In this document: piece by piece, positions 30,537 to 35,169 of the stretch
Numbering within the stretch: position 1 is the stretch's first letter
How the letters are laid out: each line of letters opens with the position of its first letter
Assembly: GCA_964387935.1 (NCBI GenBank)
Contig: CAYLZN010000015.1
Span: forward strand, 1 to 35,169
DNA length: 35,169 nucleotides
Origin: CAYLZN01 sp964387935
Lineage (GTDB): Bacteria > Acidobacteriota > Vicinamibacteria > Vicinamibacterales > JAFNAJ01
Direction of reading: 5' to 3'
Position numbers and translations under genes: made by a program
Notes under the pieces: generated by a model
Seen by the model: only the letters and a program-made list of their open reading frames with translations
Told to the model about the DNA's origin: nothing
The model's database searches: none

Positions 30537-30864
30537 GGCGAATACCCCGAAAACACGGCCGTACCGCGCGCAGCCGGCGCGCCGCAGCCCGCGTCACACG
30601 ATGGTCGAAAGGAGGAGTCCTGGAGAACGAGCGGTGTCGCGCGCGCTAGCGGCGATCACCAGCGAACGCTGGCAGGGACCCCGGAACAATGACGGGTCGG
30701 GTTCGCATCGGGCTCATCCTTCGGCAGATCGAGTCAATCAGCGAGATTGAAGAGTCAGTAGTGTACCTGATGTTCCCGCCCTCGCACAACCGGTCAGGCC
30801 CAGACCGGTCTGGCCCGGCCCGATCACCACTGGCCGTCGGCCTCCTCGCGGTCCTGCGCCGCGC
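30537..30864. other. intergenic region without recognised features
   Basis: This 328-bp gap between the MATE gene start and the 3' end of a PIN toxin gene holds short frames only, none protein-like. A stretch at about 30730-30775 is less GC-rich and should contain the MATE promoter (minus strand), but no convincing -35/-10 pair with normal spacing was found. Confidence 0.5.
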
Positions 30865-31239
30865 TCACACGAGCTCGAGGCCCGGAATGTCGCCAAAGTC
30901 GTCGGGATTGAGTGTCCAGAGGCGGGCGCGGTGGGTCAACGCGCACGCCGCAATCGCCAGATCGATCTCGCGCCGCCTCGGCCGCGACAGGCGGCGGTAC
31001 AGGTCTGCGGCGACCAGGGCCTCTTCCTCGCCGAAGGCGGCGAGTGGCGTGCCTGCCAGCAACCGCTTCTGCCACGCGAGCTGGTGCGGGGTGCGCCGGC
31101 CTCGCGCCCACTCGTAGAGCACGAGCGTGGAGCAGGTCAGGCGCTCGCCCTGGCGGACGTACACCTCGACTCGATCGAGCACCTCGCCGGCCTCTCCGAG
31201 CGCCGAGACGAGGACCGACGTATCGAGGTGAATGGCCAT
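30865..31239 (-). CDS. vapC: PIN-domain toxin VapC, separated from its antitoxin by a repeat
   Basis: A 124-residue full PIN domain: MAIHLDTSVLVSALG (first Asp), CSTLVLYEWARGRR, then EIDLAIAACALTHRARLWTLNPDDFGDIPG with the C-terminal acids. ATG 31239 is chosen because the upstream in-frame codons belong to the interspersed repeat. The CopG-like antitoxin gene ends at 31434, 195 bp upstream, and repeat copy C (31247-31433) fills the gap. The toxin and antitoxin should be adjacent or overlapping, so the element has broken the translational coupling. The toxin ORF itself is undamaged; no good Shine-Dalgarno precedes the ATG. Confidence 0.87.
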   Translation of the reverse strand: MAIHLDTSVLVSALGEAGEVLDRVEVYVRQGERLTCSTLVLYEWARGRRTPHQLAWQKRLLAGTPLAAFGEEEALVAADLYRRLSRPRRREIDLAIAACALTHRARLWTLNPDDFGDIPGLELV

Positions 31240-31246
31240 GGCTGAC

Positions 31247-31433
31247 CCTGATCCGACAATCGGCTTGAGGCCTGCGGCCGGCGGCGCGCGGCCAGCACGG
31301 CGCAAGTCTTGAACAACCCGTCGATCCGTCCTGTCACTTCCAGTGAGGTGACGGCTCGCGACGGAAACAACGATTTAGCCCACCTGGCCGCTGGTCGCCC
31401 GCCGATCGCCGCCCGCCGTTCTGTCCGATCAGG
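31247..31433 (+). repeat. interspersed hairpin repeat, copy C (best preserved, MITE-like)
   Basis: The copy is bounded by 12-bp terminal inverted repeats, CCTGATCCGACA (31247-31258) and TGTCCGATCAGG (31422-31433), 11 of 12 complementary. Inside, four further complementary pairs are strictly nested: ATCGGC 31259-31264 with GCCGAT 31401-31406; GGCCAGC 31290-31296 with GCTGGTC 31390-31396 (one G-T pair); CCGTC 31326-31330 with GACGG 31350-31354; TCACT 31334-31338 with AGTGA 31342-31346. No target-site duplication is evident. No transposase is encoded, and copies A and B share the internal pairs. Confidence 0.85.
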
Positions 31434-31715
31434 CTACTCGCCCGAGCGGCGACCGCCCGACCGGCGGGCCCGCCTGATGGCGGCGATCTCGGACGTGACG
31501 GCCGCGCGGGACGTCGTGGGCCCGTGGCGGCGGATCTCGGCGAGCACCCCGAGCAGGTGGCGCTGCTCCGCCTGGCTCAATCGATCCGCGCGCGCGTCGT
31601 ACTGGGCGATGGCCTCCCGCACGATCAGGCTCTGCGCCTTGCCAGTGCTGCGCGCGGCCCGCTTGAGCGCCGCGACGGTCTCCTCGTCGAGCGTGAACGT
31701 GGCCTTGGGCTGCAT
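31434..31715 (-). CDS. CopG/RHH-type antitoxin
   Basis: A 93-residue antitoxin: MQPKATFTLDEETVAALKRAARSTGKAQSLIVREAIAQYD is a ribbon-helix-helix domain, followed by a basic tail (SEIAAIRRARRSGGRRSGE) that should bind the PIN toxin. Its stop lies directly at the edge of repeat copy C; the toxin gene resumes after the repeat at 31239. Upstream, a 5-6-5 inverted repeat TAGTC-N6-GACTA (31715-31730) overlaps the start codon and TATGGT (31735-31730) may be the -10, a compact autorepressed promoter with an almost leaderless mRNA. Confidence 0.8.
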   Translation of the reverse strand: MQPKATFTLDEETVAALKRAARSTGKAQSLIVREAIAQYDARADRLSQAEQRHLLGVLAEIRRHGPTTSRAAVTSEIAAIRRARRSGGRRSGE

Positions 31716-31803
31716 AGTCAGACCAGACTACCATACTGACACCAGCTCTCCGGGAGGTTCGACCTGTTCGCCACCGCCCCGGGCCAGCCACCCCGACCGG
31801 CTC

Positions 31804-31809
31804 TATAAT
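31804..31809 (+). promoter_or_regulatory. TATAAT box of the kinase-propeller gene
   Basis: A consensus -10 (TATAAT) ends 10 nt before ATG 31820, so transcription should start within a few bases of that codon. It overlaps the earlier in-frame ATG at 31808, which therefore cannot be on the mRNA. No matching -35 is visible. Confidence 0.6.
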
Positions 31810-31819
31810 GCTGGACCGC

Positions 31820-34573
31820 ATGACGCTCGCTCGCGGATTCCGCGTCGGTCCCTACGAGATCCTCGACCCCATCGGTGAAGGCGGCATGGGCGCCGTCTAC
31901 CGCGCCCGCGATCCGCGCCTCGGCCGCGACGTTGCCATCAAGGTCCTGCGGGCCGAGGGGATGGCCGATCCCGACCCTTCGAGAGGCTCAGGGTCGTCCC
32001 GAGCGACGTCGAGGGACGACCGGCGCGCCCGCTTCCAGCAGGAAGCCCGCGCCGTCTCCGCCCTCAATCATCCGAACATCGTCACCGTGCACGACATCGG
32101 CACGGAGGGCGACGTGGCCTATCTCGTGATGGAGCTCGTCGACGGCCAGCCGCTCGACCAGCTCCTGCCTCCGGGCGGCATGCGGCTGTCCGAGGTCCTG
32201 CGCATCGGCGCGCAGGTCGCCGATGCCTGCGCCCGGGCGCACGCGAACCAGATCGTCCATCGCGACCTGAAGCCCGCCAACGTGATGCTCCAGCGCGACG
32301 GGCGCGTGAAGGTGCTCGACTTCGGCCTGGCGAAGCTCTTCGAGGCCCCTGGCGCAGACAACGCGCGGACGATGGTCACGCGGACGATGGCGGGGACGAT
32401 CCTTGGGACGGCGGCGTACATGTCGCCGGAGCAGGCCGAAGGCAAGCCGCTCGATGGACGGTCCGACATCTTCTCGTTCGGTGTGATGCTCTACGAGCTC
32501 TGCACCGGGAAGCGACCGTTCCAGGGCGACTCTCATGCCTCGGTCCTGGCGGAGGTGTTGAAGCAGGAACCGCCGCCGCCTGGGGACCTGCGCGCGGACC
32601 TGCCGCCCGAGCTCGGACGGCTGATCATGCGCTGCCTGCGCAAGGATCCGGAGCGGCGCGTGCAGTCCATGGCGGACCTCAAGGTCGCCCTCGAGGAACT
32701 CCGGGAGGAAGCTGATTCGGGAAGCCTGACGTCTCAGGTGCGGGCCGGCGTGCCCGTGCCGTCCTCGATGCCGGCGACCACCACCACCACCGCCGCCGTC
32801 ACGACACGGCGACGTCCCTGGCAGGCCGTGGCCGCTGGGGCACTGGCACTGACGGCGATCCTCGGTGGCTTCTACGCATGGCGATCGCGCGCGCCCGCGC
32901 CGGCCCGCGTGGATGCCACGGTGCAACCCGTGCCGCTCACCAGCTACCCCGGCATCGAGCGGCCGGGGAACTTCTCCCCGGACGGGAGCCAGCTCGTGTT
33001 CTCGTGGGATGGCGACCGGCAGGACAACTTCGACATCTACGTCAAACTGATCGGCCCGGGCCCACCGCTTCGCGTGACCACCGATCCAGCGCCGGATTTC
33101 GGGCCCCGCTGGTCGCCCGACGGCCGCACGGTGGCGTTCGTGCGCTGGGTCGATCGCGAAACCGTGGCCGTGATGCTCGTGCCGCCGCTGGGCGGGCAGG
33201 AGCGGAAGGTGGCGCAGTTCCAGACACGCGTGGTGCTGGGCGCCCAGTTGACGTCGTTGTGCTGGTCCACGGATTCGAAGTACCTGTTCGTCAGCGGAGG
33301 GCAGGGCGCGAACGAGCCGAACCACATCTACCGCGTCGCGATCGATTCCGGCGAGATCACGAGACTCGCGTCGGTCGAGGGCATCGGGGACGGGTACACC
33401 AGTCTCGATCTCTCGCCGGACGGCAAGACACTGGCCACGGTGCGCCTCGACTCGTCCGGTTCGCGCCGGCTGGAACTGATCGCGTTGTCCAGCGCGTTCG
33501 ACCGGGAGGGTTCGACGGAGCTGAAGGCCCTCGGGGCCAATGTCGGCGGCGCGCGCTGGACGACGGATGGGCGTCAACTCGTTTACGCGGTCTCCGTGAA
33601 CAACCCGCTGCCGCTCTATCGGTACGCGCTCGAGGGCGGCGAACCCACGCCCATGACCTGGGTCGGTGCCGGCGCCTGGAGTCCCGCGATCGCCCGCCAG
33701 GGGAATCGCCTCGTGTTCGCCCGCGACTTCCGCGACACCAACATCTGGCGGGTGACGCTCGACCCGGGCGGCGCCGCCGCCGGGCCACCGGCACAACTGG
33801 CGTCATCGTCGTTCCGCGAAGTGTTTCCCCAGTATTCGCCCGACGGCCGGCGACTGGCCTTCTTCTCCAACCGGGGCGGCTCCGTGCAGGTCTGGACGTC
33901 GGAGGTCGACGGCTCGAAAGCGGTTCCGCTCACCGCCATGCATGCGATGGCGACAACGGGTTCGCCGCGATGGTCGCCGGACGGCCAGCGCATCGCGTTC
34001 GACTCGAACGCCAGCGGCAGCTATCAGATCTACGAGATCAGCGCAGACGGCGGTCAGCCCCGCGCGTTGACGTCGGGAGCGTCGAGCAACTTCATCGCCT
34101 CCTGGTCGCCGGACGGCCGGTGGATCTACTTCTCCTCCGACCGGAGCGGTCGTCTCGAGGTGTGGCGCATGCCCGCAGGCGGCGGCGAGCCCGAGCGGGT
34201 GACGCGGGAGGGGGGGCAGGCGTCCACCGTGACGCCTGACGGGCAGTGGGTCTACTTCACCAAGAAAGACGGCGCTGACGGGCTCTGGCGGATCCCCGCC
34301 GGCGGCGGCGCGGAGAGCCGTGTGCTCGAGCGCGTGTTCCGGTACAACTTCGTGCCGACCGACAAGGGGATCTACTACGTCGCGCCCGTCAGCGCCGATC
34401 GGACCTCCTCGGTGAACTTCCTCGACTTCAAGGCCGGCGAGACCAGGCAGATCGTCCCCCTTGACCGGATCCCGGATCTCGGTCTGGCGCTCTCGCCCGA
34501 CGGCCGCTCACTCCTGTTTACGACCATCGACTACCTGGGCACGGACCTGATGCTCGTCGAGGGGTTCCGATGA
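31820..34573 (+). CDS. membrane Ser/Thr protein kinase with TolB-like beta-propeller sensor
   Basis: A 917-residue Hanks-type kinase of the PknB/Stk1 kind. The P-loop GEGGMG is at about 19-24, ATP-binding Lys K41 in VAIKVL, alpha-C Glu near 75, HRDLKPAN with D149, DFG at 167-169, and SPEQ in the activation segment. All catalytic residues are present. A membrane helix (VAAGALALTAILGGFYAW, about 334-352) leads to an extracytoplasmic propeller with nine SPDG-type blades (FSPDGSQLVF, WSPDGRTVAF, YSPDGRRLAF, WSPDGQRIAF and others). Residues 52-66 are an extra segment encoded by a 45-bp REP-like double hairpin. ATG 31820 is preferred over 31808 because of the TATAAT position. The CocE/S15 gene overlaps its stop, so they form an operon. 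Confidence 0.93.
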   Translation: MTLARGFRVGPYEILDPIGEGGMGAVYRARDPRLGRDVAIKVLRAEGMADPDPSRGSGSSRATSRDDRRARFQQEARAVSALNHPNIVTVHDIGTEGDVAYLVMELVDGQPLDQLLPPGGMRLSEVLRIGAQVADACARAHANQIVHRDLKPANVMLQRDGRVKVLDFGLAKLFEAPGADNARTMVTRTMAGTILGTAAYMSPEQAEGKPLDGRSDIFSFGVMLYELCTGKRPFQGDSHASVLAEVLKQEPPPPGDLRADLPPELGRLIMRCLRKDPERRVQSMADLKVALEELREEADSGSLTSQVRAGVPVPSSMPATTTTTAAVTTRRRPWQAVAAGALALTAILGGFYAWRSRAPAPARVDATVQPVPLTSYPGIERPGNFSPDGSQLVFSWDGDRQDNFDIYVKLIGPGPPLRVTTDPAPDFGPRWSPDGRTVAFVRWVDRETVAVMLVPPLGGQERKVAQFQTRVVLGAQLTSLCWSTDSKYLFVSGGQGANEPNHIYRVAIDSGEITRLASVEGIGDGYTSLDLSPDGKTLATVRLDSSGSRRLELIALSSAFDREGSTELKALGANVGGARWTTDGRQLVYAVSVNNPLPLYRYALEGGEPTPMTWVGAGAWSPAIARQGNRLVFARDFRDTNIWRVTLDPGGAAAGPPAQLASSSFREVFPQYSPDGRRLAFFSNRGGSVQVWTSEVDGSKAVPLTAMHAMATTGSPRWSPDGQRIAFDSNASGSYQIYEISADGGQPRALTSGASSNFIASWSPDGRWIYFSSDRSGRLEVWRMPAGGGEPERVTREGGQASTVTPDGQWVYFTKKDGADGLWRIPAGGGAESRVLERVFRYNFVPTDKGIYYVAPVSADRTSSVNFLDFKAGETRQIVPLDRIPDLGLALSPDGRSLLFTTIDYLGTDLMLVEGFR
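31974..32018. repeat. REP-like double hairpin inserted in the kinase gene
   Basis: Two adjacent imperfect palindromes: ACCCTTCGAGAGGCTCAGGGT (first hairpin, 31974-31994) and CGTCCC to GGGACG (second hairpin, 31995-32018). Their style (CCCTTCGA...CTCAGGG) is that of a REP family seen in many environmental genomes. At 45 bp the insert keeps the reading frame, adding 15 residues (DPSRGSGSSRATSRD) between the ATP-binding Lys and the alpha-C helix. Confidence 0.65.
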
Positions 34574-35169
34574 TGCCCATGCGCAACCTGCAGTCGCGCG
34601 TCGCACCGCTCGCGATCGCGGTGACGATCGCCGTGGCCCTGCCCGTGCTCGCCCTGCGGGCCCAGGGGACCGCCGGTGCGGCGGATGGGGCGGTCGTCCT
34701 CAAGCACGTCATGGTGCCGATGCGCGATGGCGTGCGTCTCGCCACCGACGTGTACCTGCCCGCGCGGGGCGGCGTGGCCCTGCCCGGTCCGTTCCCGGTG
34801 ATCGTCACGCGCACGCCCTACAACAAGGACGGCGAGGCGGAGGGCTGGCCGGCGTGGTTCGCTCTTCGCGGCTACGCGGGTGTCGTGCAGGACGTACGCG
34901 GTCGCTACCGCTCTGAAGGCCGGTGGCGGCCGATCCGCGACGACGGGCCCGATGGCGTGGACCTGGCGAGCTGGATCGGCCGGCAGCCGTGGGCCTCCGG
35001 GAAGATCGGTACGGTGGGCACGTCGTACGCGGGCGCTACCCAGCTGGCGATGGCCATCGCCAACGCGCCGGGCCTGGCGGCGATGGTGCCCGTGGATGCG
35101 ATGTCGAATACGGGCCGCTACGGCATCCGTCACAACGGCGCCTTCGAGCTGCGGTGGTTCAACTGGATG
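34570..35169 (+). CDS. CocE/NonD family (peptidase S15-like) hydrolase, 5' part
   Basis: The 200 visible codons hold an export segment (about 10-31), then the X-Pro dipeptidyl-peptidase/cocaine-esterase alpha/beta hydrolase start: VMVPMRDGVRLATDVYLPA, FPVIVTRTPYNK, RGYAGVVQDVRGRYRSEG, and the nucleophile elbow GTSYAGATQ carrying the catalytic Ser. The Asp, His and jelly-roll domain lie beyond the window edge. Three in-frame ATGs (34570, 34573, 34579) are possible; GAGGGG at 34559-34564 fits the first two. It overlaps the kinase stop (ATGATG), so it is co-expressed with the kinase. Probably a secreted esterase or peptidase. Confidence 0.85.
   Translation, partial: MMPMRNLQSRVAPLAIAVTIAVALPVLALRAQGTAGAADGAVVLKHVMVPMRDGVRLATDVYLPARGGVALPGPFPVIVTRTPYNKDGEAEGWPAWFALRGYAGVVQDVRGRYRSEGRWRPIRDDGPDGVDLASWIGRQPWASGKIGTVGTSYAGATQLAMAIANAPGLAAMVPVDAMSNTGRYGIRHNGAFELRWFNWM

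Noticed and set aside
30537..30864. A small gene or RNA in the gap upstream of the MATE gene
   Set aside because: No frame with protein-like composition, ribosome site or stable paired structure was found by eye.
31247..31433. Integron attC site or CRISPR-like array for the interspersed repeat
   Set aside because: Copies are 7-10 kb apart in both orientations, there are no cassette-like single genes between them, and no core-site motifs or regular spacers.

Overview
The window is a GC-rich, gene-dense bacterial chromosome segment. Its gene set suggests an acidobacterium, most likely of the Vicinamibacteria type. The pointers are a Ser/Thr kinase fused to a TolB-like propeller, further kinase remnants, a sortilin/VPS10-like Asp-box protein, an S46 dipeptidyl-peptidase, paired secreted amidohydrolases, an M14 carboxypeptidase, a CocE/S15-type hydrolase and many VapBC-type toxin-antitoxin (TA) loci. 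The taxonomic call is inference from gene content and style, not from a marker gene.

Layout. 1-2332: a minus-strand XRE regulator / methyltransferase / dihydropyrimidinase (cut by the window edge) run behind a near-consensus sigma70 promoter. 2524-4149: a secreted double-domain protein and an intact vapBC pair. 4165-9343: a glycosylasparaginase diverging from an M14 carboxypeptidase and KefB-type antiporter, with a perfect 11-7-11 inverted repeat between the divergent genes. 9352-10131: decayed TA remnants, tRNA-Ser(GGA) and short repeats. 10145-14021: an MBL-fold hydrolase, an S46 peptidase and an EamA transporter. 14075-18903: an unrecognised 676-residue protein downstream of two exported amidohydrolases.

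19171-21243 is the most interesting part: a compact operon of a 65-residue peptide with a Trp-rich C-terminus, a radical SAM/SPASM maturase of the GrrM/cyclophane-forming style, and a histidine-kinase-like ATPase domain whose ATP-binding motifs are degenerate. I read it as an undescribed RiPP system.

21.4-29 kb is a scrapyard with one intact TA pair and one large intact gene. It holds an alpha/beta hydrolase lacking its nucleophile region, a kinase-FGE fusion gene with two frameshifts and no 5' half, a Phd/VapC pair reduced to remnants, an intact 1043-residue Asp-box propeller protein, an intact vapBC, and a gutted second kinase. 29.1-35.2 kb holds a MATE transporter, a third TA pair split by a mobile-looking repeat, an intact kinase-propeller protein carrying a small REP-like insertion, and the start of a CocE/S15 hydrolase.

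Three copies (14.1, 21.3 and 31.3 kb) of a roughly 160-190 bp interspersed repeat link these regions. The best copy has 12-bp terminal inverted repeats and five nested complementary segments, so it would fold into one long hairpin. It looks like a MITE-type non-autonomous element and appears to have changed gene ends and operon structure where it landed.
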